Source of the DNA: Equivita sp045641605
GTDB taxonomy: Bacteria > Actinomycetota > Coriobacteriia > Coriobacteriales > Eggerthellaceae
Assembly: GCA_045641605.1 (NCBI GenBank)
Contig: JAZUHG010000020.1
Span: 1-10,320, forward strand
Length of the DNA: 10,320 nucleotides
Reading direction: 5' to 3'
A model generated the notes under the pieces. That model did no database searches and was not told where the DNA came from. It saw nothing but the letters and a program-made list of their open reading frames with translations. This document shows, piece after piece, positions 1-8,062 of this stretch. The position numbers were made by a program, and so were the translations under genes. Each line of letters starts with the position of its first letter. Positions within the stretch are counted from its first letter, which is position 1.

Positions 1-63
1 GAACGACATGGCTACGATCCGACTTTAAAGAGCAAAAAGAAATGACAAAATAAAAAGTCATAA
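1..63 (+). CDS. C-terminal end of an unidentified upstream gene (partial)
   Basis: Frame 1 is open from the window edge to a TAA at 61-63 if the TGA at 43-45 is read as Trp, as elsewhere in this window. It gives a lysine-rich tail (ERHGYDPTLKSKKK, then W, then QNKKS). A second reading ending at a TAA at 51-53 in frame 3 cannot be excluded. A strong plus-oriented terminator follows within 10-20 bases, which supports a gene ending here. I do not recognise the family, and only about 20 residues are visible, so no function is offered. Confidence 0.35.
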
Positions 64-72
64 GCAGTAATT

Positions 73-103
73 AAAAGGGCTCCCAATTTGGGAGCCTTTT
101 TTT
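73..103 (+). terminator. Intrinsic (rho-independent) terminator
   Basis: A near-perfect hairpin has stem GGCTCCCA pairing with TGGGAGCC around a three-base loop. It extends outward through a G-T wobble and A-T pairs, and a run of seven T follows at 97-103. The orientation ends the upstream plus-strand gene and insulates rmuC from it. The T run on the other strand is only four bases, so efficient minus-strand termination is unlikely. Confidence 0.9.
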
Positions 104-128
104 GTATATAATTTCTAAATTTTCGCGA

Positions 129-134
129 TATAAT
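129..134 (+). promoter_or_regulatory. Putative -10 element (TATAAT) for rmuC
   Basis: A perfect TATAAT lies 22 bases upstream of the chosen rmuC start, after the terminator. Transcription would begin near 141 and leave a very short leader carrying the SD at 146-151. No good -35 is seen at 16-18 base spacing. A second TATAAT at 107-112 would place the -35 inside the terminator hairpin. In AT-rich DNA such matches arise by chance, so this rests mainly on position. Confidence 0.4.
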
Positions 135-145
135 AAAAATGGATG

Positions 146-151
146 AAGGAG
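146..151 (+). promoter_or_regulatory. Ribosome binding site that decides the rmuC start
   Basis: AAGGAG lies five bases before the ATG at 157. It lies inside the reading frame of the earlier ATG at 139, which has no SD of its own, so translation most likely starts at 157. Confidence 0.7.
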
Positions 152-156
152 TATGT

Positions 157-1110
157 ATGTTAGAGTTAATTATGTTTACGGTAATCACCGTTTTGTTGAT
201 TGTTGTAATTGCGATTCTTTTATTGAAAAAACCTAAGAACAATTCCGAAGATGCTACTCAAAATGCTAAGATGGATAATTTAAATACCAATATGCAAAAC
301 TTGACTCAGCTAAATAGCACTCAGCTTCAAAATATGAGTGCCCAGCTTAACAATGTATTTCAAAGCCTAGGCGAGATGAAATCAATGTCTAGCGATGTAG
401 AGAATTTACGCAAGGTATTGACAAACGTTAAAACTCGAGGAACTTTTGCCGAAGTTCAACTTGGAAGGCTTTTAGAACAAACTATTCCTGGTATGTATGA
501 ACAAAATGTAAAGCCCAACCCTCGGGCTGGAAAGATTGTAGAGTTTGCAATTAAAATACCAAATGGTAAAGACAAGGGAATTACTTGGCTTCCAGTAGAT
601 TCTAAATTCCCGATGGATAGATACTCTCAACTTGTTGAGGCCTCTGAAGCCCAGGACCCAGAGGCCATCGAAGCTACCAGAAAAGCTTTGATCAATGAAA
701 TAGACAGACAAGCTACAAAGATTAAAGATAGTTACATTAACGTTCCTTATACAACTAACTTTGCGATTATGTATTTACCCACCGAAGGCATGTACCTGGA
801 AGCTGTAACCGATAAAGATGGGCTTCAAGATAAACTTCAAGATAGAGGAATTATGATTGCAGGCCCAAGCACCATCATCGCTTTGCTAAATGCTTTGGGA
901 ATGGGCTTTAACATGGTCAAGATTAACGAAAATGCCGATGAAATTCGCAAAATGCTTATGAATATCAAGCAACAATTTGACAAGTTCAACGACAATTTCG
1001 AGACCATCAGTGGTGGTATCGAGACTGCTACCAAGGGTCTTAACGATGCGAGGGAACGAAGTCGATTAATAAATAATTCTTTAGATAGGATTGATATCGA
1101 CGAAGATTAA
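157..1110 (+). CDS. rmuC: RmuC family protein (DNA recombination protein RmuC homologue)
   Basis: The product is 317 residues from the SD-supported ATG at 157. Residues about 3-23 form one hydrophobic membrane segment, followed by a short basic stretch. Residues about 35-90 are rich in Asn, Gln, Leu and Met and are probably coiled coil. The RmuC core begins near residue 90 with NVKTRGTFAEVQLGRLLEQ, a close match to the family signature (usually TW where this has TF), and continues through EFAIKIP and LPVDSKFPMDRY. RmuC proteins are linked to limiting inversions and rearrangements at DNA repeats, and their core resembles a nuclease fold; the exact activity is not settled. It is shorter than many homologues (often 400-500 residues) because the coiled coil is short. 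The gene stands alone on the plus strand behind its own terminator-promoter region. Its TAA overlaps the stop of the converging ABC gene. It has no in-frame TGA, and its single Trp codon is TGG. Confidence 0.9.
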   Translation: MLELIMFTVITVLLIVVIAILLLKKPKNNSEDATQNAKMDNLNTNMQNLTQLNSTQLQNMSAQLNNVFQSLGEMKSMSSDVENLRKVLTNVKTRGTFAEVQLGRLLEQTIPGMYEQNVKPNPRAGKIVEFAIKIPNGKDKGITWLPVDSKFPMDRYSQLVEASEAQDPEAIEATRKALINEIDRQATKIKDSYINVPYTTNFAIMYLPTEGMYLEAVTDKDGLQDKLQDRGIMIAGPSTIIALLNALGMGFNMVKINENADEIRKMLMNIKQQFDKFNDNFETISGGIETATKGLNDARERSRLINNSLDRIDIDED

Positions 1111-2435
1111 TGAATTGAGCACTTTAGTTTTTTTGCATCGTCTTTATCGTGTGTCACTAGGATAAAAGCTCTACCTTTAAGGTTTTCGTTAATATATTTA
1201 ATTGCTTTTTCTTTTGTTTTATTATCAAGGCCAGCAAATGGTTCATCCATAATGACTATTTGACTGTCTGCTGTTATTGCACGTTGAATTTCTGCACATC
1301 GGCTCATTCCGCCAGAGAGATCCTTTGCAAGTAATTTCCCATCTACAAGATTTCCAATTGTTTTTTTATTTGTGGTAACCAATATATTTTGTTCGACACT
1401 TAAATTTGGGATTAGGCTGCTTTCTTGAAACACAGAGCTAACAGTTCGAGGCTCGTAACTTTCAAGAAAGACCTCACCGCTATCGGCTTTTTCAAGACCC
1501 ATAATTATATTTAACAATGTTGTTTTGCCAGAGCCTGTTGGGCCAGTTAATGCTAGTCTTTCACCAGAATTGACTTTATAACGTACATTTTCTAATACTT
1601 TTTTATCGAATGATTTATTTATGTCTCCTACAATTAAGCAAAATTTCTTATCTAGTTTAAATATTTGATTGTTCGCCTGAGCTTTGATGCTTTTCTTTTG
1701 ACCTCTGGTAGTTAAAACTTTAATTAATTTTAAAATTACAATTTCGCAAAGCCATCCAAGCAAAATAACAATAAACATCCAAAGTAGAAGTTGCGCAGAG
1801 TCTAAATATAGCTTCGATGTATAAACGCGCTCGCCAATTGTTAGTCCCACAGCACCAATCATTTGAGCTGTAACGCCACTTTTTCACGATAGACCAATTC
1901 CTGTTTGCGTTGCTTGGTTAACATAGGGAAGTGCGCTTGGTCATTCAAATACCCTTCATTTTGTTAACGAAGGCACCTTATAGACCTTCAACATATTTGC
2001 GATGTTGCGATTTCTGTTTTGGCAAGCTTCGTAAATTGCAAAATAAAACACAGGTATAACAGCAATAATTACAGTAACAACATCCACCAAATATACTCCA
2101 ACCCATACCAGTAACAAAACTATGAAGCATACAATTGGTGCGGTTTTCATTAGCTGGATCAAAGGTCTTACAAAATCATTAAATGTTGTAAATTTATAAC
2201 TTAGGTAGGCAAGTCCGCAGCCTATGATGCAAGCAACAACAAAGCCAATTCCAATACGAACGAAGCAAAATAAGATTGTTAGTCAAAAATCTGTGCTTAT
2301 AATGTTTTCGTAAAGACTTTTGCCTACATCTATTGGCCCTGCTAAAACAACAGGATTGGCTATTAAGATAGCTAGAAGAGCTCAAACAACAATCCAAAAT
2401 ATACCAATTAATATTTTCTTTAGTCGTTTATTCAT
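1107..2435 (-). CDS. ABC importer, fused permease and ATPase (NitT/TauT/SsuCB-like)
   Basis: One 442-residue reading frame contains both a permease and a nucleotide-binding domain. The permease occupies residues 1 to about 240, with hydrophobic segments near 7-30, 52-76, 95-135 and 216-238. A conserved cytoplasmic loop ends in GIGLSWKSGVTAQMIG (residues 179-194), typical of SsuC/TauC-type permeases. The ATPase follows a short basic linker: Walker A GPTGSGKT 298-305, Q-loop Gln337, signature LSGGM from 373, Walker B IVIMDE 393-398, H-loop His429. Five TGA codons are read as Trp (residues 18, 51, 160, 165, 184). Trp184, in the WKSG motif, is especially diagnostic. Four other Trp codons are TGG. 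The junction between domains has no TGA or other stop, so the fusion does not depend on the recoding. It starts eight bases inside the end of the binding-protein gene, which should be its partner. The substrate is unknown; relatives take up sulfonates, nitrate or thiamine precursors. Confidence 0.88.
1884..1886 (-). other. In-frame TGA read as Trp in permease motif (diagnostic)
   Basis: The codon lies in GIGLS-TGA-KSGVTAQ, where SsuC/TauC-type permeases have WK(A/S)G. Two more TGA codons lie 19 and 24 codons upstream in the same frame. Confidence 0.88.
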
Positions 2436-3321
2436 TTATATAATAAAAGTTATCGTCTGTCTCTTTATTTCCGAAGAGTTTCGGATTAATGTCGTATACA
2501 AGTTTCATCGATGTTTGAAGCTTTGCCTTCATTTCTTTTCCCGAAATAAAATCAATGTCACAATTTCGTGCCTCTTCGTTAGTTTCTAGGCATTTTTCAA
2601 TTGAAGTTTTGTGATCGTTTAAAAATTTATCAACCAAAGCTTTGTGTTCTTCTAAAAACTTAGTTCTCACAATGGTAACGCCAGTTATTGGGGCAGCGTC
2701 TTCGCCGTATGCTTTCTTAATTGCGCCATTGAAATTTTCATTTAGGTGCAAGTTGGGATATTTCTTAAGTGCATTGCTAGCAGTTGGTTCATTAACAACT
2801 CCCAAAGCATTTGGGTCTTGGAGAAGACTGGCCACGACTTCGTTAGCATCGCTTTTATATTGATGATTTATATCCGATTCGCTAAGCCCCATTGAGTTTA
2901 GCCAAATGATGATATTTGCCTCAACCACTGTCCCTTTACCAGCGGAATATAGAGTCTTGCCTTTAACGTTATAGATGTTTTCATCTTGGCAAATTAGCTT
3001 CAGAACATTTTTGGCATTGATGTCAATTACTTTAACTCCGCCATTTGTTTTATTGTAAAGACTTACTGCAACATTGGCTGGAAGTAGGGCGATGTCTATG
3101 TCTTCGGAGGCAATTTGAGATACCAAAGCATCGGGTTGAGTGACATTGCTAAATTCATATCCCTCTTGCGGCATTTCTTGAAGCCCAACAGAAGTTGGAC
3201 CGTTTAGAGAACCAACTCTAACAGAAGTATTGTCTGATTTGCACGCGCAAAGAAGTATTGCAAGAACTAAAATTGCAACAATAAAGATACTTGCAATAAC
3301 TTTGCGAGTGATTTTGGTCAC
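2428..3321 (-). CDS. ABC transporter substrate-binding lipoprotein (SsuA/THI5-like)
   Basis: The product is 297 residues, starting at a GTG that overlaps the rubredoxin TAG by one base (TAGTG). The N-terminus is a lipoprotein signal: a basic start, a hydrophobic core at about residues 8-24, and a lipobox L-C-A-C with Cys27 as the likely lipidated residue. No ATG nearby would keep this signal, which favours the GTG. The mature part has features of type-2 periplasmic-binding proteins for small organic solutes: SLNGPTSVGL near the start, DIDIALLPANVAVSLYNKT, and a hinge region with VVNEPTASNAL. It is expected to be membrane-anchored and to deliver ligand to the permease-ATPase encoded immediately downstream. 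The sequence does not tell the ligand. Thiamine-precursor, sulfonate and nitrate binders all belong to this superfamily. It has one Trp codon, TGG, and no in-frame TGA. Confidence 0.85.
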   Translation of the reverse strand: MTKITRKVIASIFIVAILVLAILLCACKSDNTSVRVGSLNGPTSVGLQEMPQEGYEFSNVTQPDALVSQIASEDIDIALLPANVAVSLYNKTNGGVKVIDINAKNVLKLICQDENIYNVKGKTLYSAGKGTVVEANIIIWLNSMGLSESDINHQYKSDANEVVASLLQDPNALGVVNEPTASNALKKYPNLHLNENFNGAIKKAYGEDAAPITGVTIVRTKFLEEHKALVDKFLNDHKTSIEKCLETNEEARNCDIDFISGKEMKAKLQTSMKLVYDINPKLFGNKETDDNFYYINE

Positions 3322-3458
3322 TATTCTTCGACCTTAGCAAATTCGCTTTTTGGAGCGCCACATACTGGGCAGGCCCAATCCTCAGGAAGGTCTTCGAATT
3401 TTGTTCCTTCAACTTCTTCGTCGTAGATGTAACCACATAAATTGCACTTGTACTTCAT
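3321..3458 (-). CDS. Rubredoxin, short form
   Basis: This is a 45-residue protein with two Cys-rich knuckles, CNLCGY (Cys5, Cys8) and CPVCG (Cys30, Cys33), which would hold a single iron in an FeCys4 site. Between them lies the classic rubredoxin stretch FEDLPEDW. Most rubredoxins are about 52-54 residues; this one lacks roughly seven residues of the loop after the first knuckle. Some natural rubredoxins are this short. It would act as a cytoplasmic one-electron carrier, typically feeding peroxide- or oxygen-reducing enzymes in anaerobes. It is preceded by the best SD in the minus-strand operon and sits directly after the Fe-S scaffold gene. Its TAG overlaps the GTG of the binding protein. 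It is not a detached rubrerythrin tail, since no diiron four-helix domain lies next to it. Confidence 0.93.
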   Translation of the reverse strand: MKYKCNLCGYIYDEEVEGTKFEDLPEDWACPVCGAPKSEFAKVEE

Positions 3459-3462
3459 GATA

Positions 3463-3470
3463 TCCTCCTT
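3463..3470 (-). promoter_or_regulatory. Strong ribosome binding site for rubredoxin
   Basis: Read on the minus strand, AAGGAGGA overlaps the TAA of the sufB-like gene and lies about five bases before the rubredoxin ATG. It is a near-perfect anti-16S match and clearly stronger than the sites before neighbouring genes, which suggests the small protein is made in higher amounts than its operon partners. Confidence 0.85.
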
Positions 3471-4395
3471 ATTTCAAAAAGTCTTGTAAGATTTCTTCTT
3501 CAGCCTCTTCTTCGGTGAGGCCTAAAGTCATTAATTTTGTAAGTTGATCACCAGCAATTTTGCCAATGGCAGCTTCGTGAACTAGTTGGGCATCTTCGTG
3601 TGCAGCTTCGATGGCGGGGACACTTCTAACACTTGCATCTCCCATGATGATTGAGTCACATTGAACATGTCCGTGGCATTTACATTTTCCTGTAACCAAA
3701 GGACTAAAGACTTGAACAGATTTATCCTTTGCAACGCTTCTAGAAATTACTTGAACGCTACTTCCATCCCCAACAAGTTCAATCTTTAAGTTAGATTCTG
3801 CCTTTTGGTTGCCTTCGGTCATAAGTTTTTCGGTGATTATTAACTTTGCGCCTTCTTTAATAGTAATGTCACTTTGACGTAATGTGCTGGTAACACCACC
3901 AATTTGGCTCATCTCCATCTCGCAAACCGCATTCTTCTCAAGAACGACTTTAGTTTGTGGGTTTAGGATCCTTGTGCCATCTTTTTTGCCGTTACCGAAG
4001 TGTTTTTCAACGTATTTTGTGTATGAGCCTTCGCCGCAATAAAAGCTGTGGATGCCGTCATGTTGCGTTGTTTTATGCTCATCGTTATGAATTCCGCAAC
4101 CTGCAATAATCTCGGTGCTTGCACCTTTACCGATGTAGAAGTTATTGTAGACTGTGTCAGTCATGCCAACTTTAGTCAAGATAACAGGAACAAAAATAGT
4201 TTCGCGAGGAGCTTTGTCCTTGATCTTAACGTCGAGGCCACCATCTTCGTTGGTGCTAATCTCAATATTAGCCGAAGAGTGCCTCTCTACAAGCTCGCCA
4301 TTTTTACGAACGTTAAAAGCACCATTTGGCATGCCATGTAAGCCAGCAATGTTTTCTAGAAGTTCTTTATCTATGGGACTTAAATCAACGCTCAT
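3469..4395 (-). CDS. SufB/SufD-family Fe-S scaffold protein, short SmsB-like form
   Basis: The product is 308 residues from the ATG at 4395, which follows an AGAGG motif. The C-terminus is the SufB/SufD core: a beta-helix region of repeated short strands, then CDSIIMGDASVRSVPAIEA, VHEAAIGKIAGDQL (with the conserved HEAAIG), and the closing LGLTEEEAEEEILQDFL. The central part has AGCGIHND and HDGIHSFYCGEGS, rich in His and Cys. Classic SufB is about 470-490 residues. The short length and pairing with SufC alone match the SUF-like minimal system (SmsCB) described in anaerobes and archaea. It should assemble Fe-S clusters in the cytoplasm as a complex with the ATPase encoded just upstream. No sufS desulfurase, sufU or sufD is in the window. 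It has no Trp at all. An in-frame ATG at 4461 would add 22 residues, but these overlap the end of sufC. Confidence 0.88.
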   Translation of the reverse strand: MSVDLSPIDKELLENIAGLHGMPNGAFNVRKNGELVERHSSANIEISTNEDGGLDVKIKDKAPRETIFVPVILTKVGMTDTVYNNFYIGKGASTEIIAGCGIHNDEHKTTQHDGIHSFYCGEGSYTKYVEKHFGNGKKDGTRILNPQTKVVLEKNAVCEMEMSQIGGVTSTLRQSDITIKEGAKLIITEKLMTEGNQKAESNLKIELVGDGSSVQVISRSVAKDKSVQVFSPLVTGKCKCHGHVQCDSIIMGDASVRSVPAIEAAHEDAQLVHEAAIGKIAGDQLTKLMTLGLTEEEAEEEILQDFLK

Positions 4396-4403
4396 AATGA
4401 CCT

Positions 4404-5177
4404 CTAACAAGTAGTTGCTATCTTTGCACCGTGCAGGGCAGTGGGTGCGCTTAATTGACAATCTGGATTATCTTTAGCGACAAATCCTAAGTTAGGCATA
4501 ATTTCTTCAGGAGTGCCAGTTGCTTTAATTTTACCCTCGTCAAGAAGCATAATCTCATCTGCCAAAGCTAAGATTCGCTCTTGATGTGAAATTATTACTA
4601 AAGTTTTATCTTTGTATTGTTTATGAATGTCTCCGAAGGTCTGTGTAAGTCTATCAAAGCTTCAAAGATCAATGCCAGCTTCTGGCTCATCAAAGATTGC
4701 GAGCTTAGGGTCGCGAGCCAAAACAGTAGCAATCTCAATTCTTTTAATTTCGCCACCACTTAAGGACTTATCAATCTCGCGTGTAAGGTAACCTGCACTG
4801 CAAAGGCCAACCTTAGCTAAATATTCATTACAAGCCAGCATAGGGAGGCGTTTACCTGCAGCAATATCAAGAAGTTTTTTAATTGTCATGCCACGGAACC
4901 TCGCAGGTTGCTGAAAGCCATAACAAATACCAAGATTAGCAATTTCAGTTAAGCTTTTCTTGCTTATATCTTTGCCTTCGAAGAGAATTTTTCCACTGCT
5001 AGGTTTTTCAATACCCATAATGATTTTTGCAAGTGTAGATTTACCGCTACCATTAGGTCCAGTGATTACAATAAGTTTGCCAGCATCAATTTTCAAAGAC
5101 AAATCGTCAATGATATTTCGTTGCTTCTTTGTAGCGTCATCTTTAACGCTAAAACTTATGTTTTTTAACTCTAACAT
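4404..5177 (-). CDS. sufC: SufC/SmsC Fe-S assembly ATPase
   Basis: A 257-residue ABC-type ATPase without membrane segments. Motifs in order: Walker A GPNGSGKS (40-47), Q-loop in GFQQPARFRGMT (Gln89 or 90), signature LSGGE (139-143), Walker B LAIFDE (159-164), then the SufC hallmark EPEAGIDLWSF, and H-loop ISHQE (His198). The Trp at residue 172 in that hallmark is encoded by TGA (4662-4664). A standard-code reading would stop there and lose the H-loop. The QQPARF+G segment resembles the minimal-system type. SufC hydrolyses ATP to drive conformational change of SufB during Fe-S cluster assembly. The gene begins 17 bases after the M16C stop without an obvious SD, and ends in TAG eight bases before the sufB-like ATG. 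Its tail, beyond about residue 230, is a short Cys-containing extension (CQLSAPTALHG) that I cannot assign. Confidence 0.92.
4662..4664 (-). other. In-frame TGA read as Trp in sufC (diagnostic)
   Basis: The codon sits in EPEAGIDL-TGA-SF, where SufC proteins carry Trp almost without exception. The frame continues unbroken for 85 more codons, including the H-loop. Confidence 0.92.
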
Positions 5178-5194
5178 GGGGGATTTATTCTACA

Positions 5195-8062
5195 CTAATT
5201 GTTGAATAAGTCAATAAATTTATAATTGTCTTTATTATCTATATCCTGGATGTTTCCGCCAAAAACACATTTGACAGAACTTTTATTCATCTCGCTAAAT
5301 TCATCTCCAGATTTCTTGATATCTTCGATGCTGGTTTTGATAATTTCGTCCCGACATTTCTTTCTCGCATCAGTTGGGGTATTTGTAAAGAACAAGTTGT
5401 CTTGAACTATCATTTTTGACCTTACGCTAGCCGGGGCATCAATTTTAGCGACAGTGCTAATGATGCAATTGTCCAAATCTCGTTGTGACAAATTAACCTC
5501 GCTTAATCATTTTGTACTGTTCTCAAAGTTTTGGTATGTCTCATTTAGTTTTGGATCTCGATAGCTGTAAAATTGCGAAGTTCCTTTTGTATTAATAGTA
5601 AAACCTCCACCATATGCACCGTTTTTGACCCTTACATTATTTCATAGGTAATCTAGAGAAAGGATTTTTGCAGCACATCTTTTAGAGCCATTCATTTTTG
5701 TATTGCACAATCGAACATCATTTACCATTGCACAATAATTTACTTGGCTAGGAATTTTCACAGCATAATTTTGCTTCTCTTTACTAATCAGCTTAGCAAA
5801 ATCTGGAAGTTCATTAAGCACAGTGTCTTCTACTGTTATTTTATTGAGAATGTTCTTGCCGGCAAAGGAAATAATTGGTTTTGTTGAAAATATTTTGCTT
5901 GAAACTTCGACTAACTTATTGCAAAGTTGAGCCATGTCTTCGTTAATTATTTTTTTGAGATCAAAATAAAAGTCAACACCAGCAGTCATTTCCAATAATT
6001 TTGCAACAGGGAGTATTTCAGACAATGCTTTTCCTGCCGCAGCACTGTGTCCAGCGTTGATAAAAGCTTGTTCCATCAATACTTTACGTTGATTTAGGAT
6101 GGTTTTTATCTTATCTTTGTCATCAAACTTTGTGTTTTGACAAATCTCATCAACTAGACTAGCTAAATAACTGGAATTTTGGTCAAGCGCCGAAGATCTA
6201 ACGCAAAGCTTCGGATCAATATCGTTTATGTCATTTAAATTTTCATAGAAAGTTAGGGAAAAACTCAAATGACCAAGTTTTTCTTGACCTAGGATGTCGA
6301 TTTCTTCGCTGGTGTATTTTTGAGTATCAAGCTTGCCAAGCAAAGTGCATAAAATACCCGCGTATTTATAGTCTTCTACATCAATATTATTAAGTGGATA
6401 ATACCTGTTAACATGCGTAATCCCATTTGTTGCTATCTTATATTCCAAGCTTTGTACTGGCTTTGCACTCTCATTTCAAACAGGGTATTCTTCAATCTCG
6501 CCAATATCTGATATTTCCATTACAGGAAGTTTCGCTTCATTATCTTTTTTATCTGGAGTGCTTTGTCATTTTTCTAAGCTTTCAATTTCTTGCTTAATGC
6601 TTTCAAGTTCTTCTTTAGTCCTATCAACTTTTACAACTTCGGTTTTCTCGCAAGGAACAACCTCGACAGAAGCTGTTTTCTTGTTGTTTAAGAATAATTC
6701 TTTTGCAAGATCTTCAAAGAAGTTTGTATCAATTTGTTTTTTGAGTCACTCTATATCGTCAAGATATTTTAAAGCGCCGGTTGCAGTGTCTTCGTTATAT
6801 AACCATTCTTCAAAAACAATAATGGAAGCATCCAAGCCAGAAGTGTAAGCTGGAATTTTTTCCTTAAGCTTGAATTCTTTATTTGAAATTGTTGCTCTTA
6901 ACAGGTCTTTGTTTATGCCTTTGCTAACTATGCCATCAACAGCTTTATGAATCCTGGAAATAATCTTTTCGCCTTCGCCACTGCTAATTCCTTTGCATTC
7001 GCAAATAATGAAAGGCTCATAAATCTCAGCGAGAATCTCAAAGTCGATTTCCTTTGCAAAATTTTGTTGCAATAAAGCTTTTTTGAGTGGGCTTTCGTTA
7101 GAACTGCAAAGTGCATCAATCAAAATTCTTGTAGCTAGTATTTTTCTATGATCTCTACCGAAGACGAAGCCCGCCCCGCATTCGGCATTATCTTTTGAAG
7201 TTGCAACTTCCACTTTCAAAGTTTTACTATGCTTGAAATTATTCTCTAAGCATCCCTGAGTTGTGGTTTTTACACCATTGCGTCATTTTGAAAGCTCATT
7301 TGCTTGTGAGAGATAGTTTGAATCTAGGTACTCAAGCATTTTAGATATTGATAGCTTCCCATAAACAATAATATAGGCATTGTCCAGCGTGTAGTTTGAA
7401 TTGTGTTGCTCTAAATATTGCTCATAGCTAAGTTTTTCAATGTATTTAGGGTCCCCACCTGAAGAATATGAATAACAAGAGCCAGGGAAGAGTTGCTTCA
7501 TCAAGCCTTCGAAGATATGCTCTTCAGGGTCTGAATAAACTCCCTTCATTTCGTTATATACAACACCGCTAAAACCGTCTTTGGTTTTATGACCACCTTC
7601 TTGAAGGAAGATGTTTTTATTTTTGTATATGTTGGGGAAGAGAACCGCATCCATATAAACATCAATTAAGTTGTATAGGTCTTTTTCGTTAGTGGAGGCA
7701 ACTGGGTATATAGTTTTGTCTGGGAAGGTCATTGCATTTAAGAAAGTTTGCATGGAAGATTTTAAAAGATTTGTAAATGGTTCTTTTACTGGAAACTTTC
7801 TTGAGCCGCACAAAACACTATGCTCTAATATGTGAAAAACACCTGTGCTATCCTTTGGCAAAGTCTTAAAGCCAATAGTAAACGACATTTCTGGATCATC
7901 GTTTTCGAGGTATAAAAGGCGTGCCCCAGAAGTATGTTTTAACTCATATGCATTGGCAGTTTTACCACTTGAACCAAGATATTCAATCTCTGGTAGGGCT
8001 TCAGTTTTTATAACTGTAAAATTGTGTAGTTCTTCGTTATTATTTAAGCAAAATTTAGGCAT
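5195..8062 (-). CDS. M16C zinc metallopeptidase (presequence protease/falcilysin-like)
   Basis: The product is 955 residues, the full length usual for the family. The inverted zinc motif HILEH is at 77-81 (His77 and His81 bind Zn, Glu80 is catalytic). Further Glu candidates for the third ligand lie in VVYNEMKG (Glu171). Supporting stretches are ARLLYLEND, CGSRKFPVKEPF and TFLNAMTFPDKT. The centre (about 478-500) is a charged helix, probably the coiled hairpin linking the two halves. The second half has the substrate-binding GAYGGG (815-820) and SYRDP (833-837). Such enzymes form a closed chamber that degrades short unfolded peptides; no signal peptide is seen, so it is probably cytoplasmic. 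Six TGA codons are read as Trp (residues 260, 439, 499, 529, 807, 852) and one Trp is TGG. All pieces lie in one frame, each break being a single TGA, so this is not a pseudogene. Its ATG overlaps the glgP stop (TAATG), implying coupled translation. It ends in TAG. Confidence 0.93.

Noticed and set aside
139..156. rmuC start at the ATG at 139
   Set aside because: The AAGGAG SD lies downstream of it and is correctly spaced for the ATG at 157, which begins the membrane segment cleanly.
12..242. Small hydrophobic minus-strand reading frame across the terminator and rmuC start
   Set aside because: It is antisense to the hairpin terminator and rmuC, has no SD and resembles no family; treated as a chance frame.
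1107..2435. Permease-ATPase region as a decayed pseudogene with several premature stops
   Set aside because: All interruptions are TGA in one constant frame; no TAA, TAG or frameshift occurs, and motifs on either side of each TGA are intact.
3218..3436. Minus-strand reading frame out of register with rubredoxin and the binding protein
   Set aside because: It overlaps two well-supported genes in another frame and has no recognisable motif.
4048..4414. Plus-strand reading frames opposite the sufB-like gene
   Set aside because: Both are antisense to a conserved coding sequence, lack SD sites and have no family resemblance.
4396..4461. Longer sufB-like start at 4461
   Set aside because: It would overlap the sufC 3' end by about 58 bases, the extra residues do not resemble the family, and the ATG at 4395 has a modest SD.
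4662..4664. TGA as selenocysteine, glycine or programmed readthrough
   Set aside because: The diagnostic sites are Trp in homologues, 14 sites in unrelated proteins argue against a local selenocysteine signal, and Gly does not fit SufC GIDLW or GlgP DNW.
5195..8062. Four or more small separate genes in the peptidase region
   Set aside because: They join in a single frame into a full-length M16C enzyme, separated only by TGA codons, and the internal starts have no SD.
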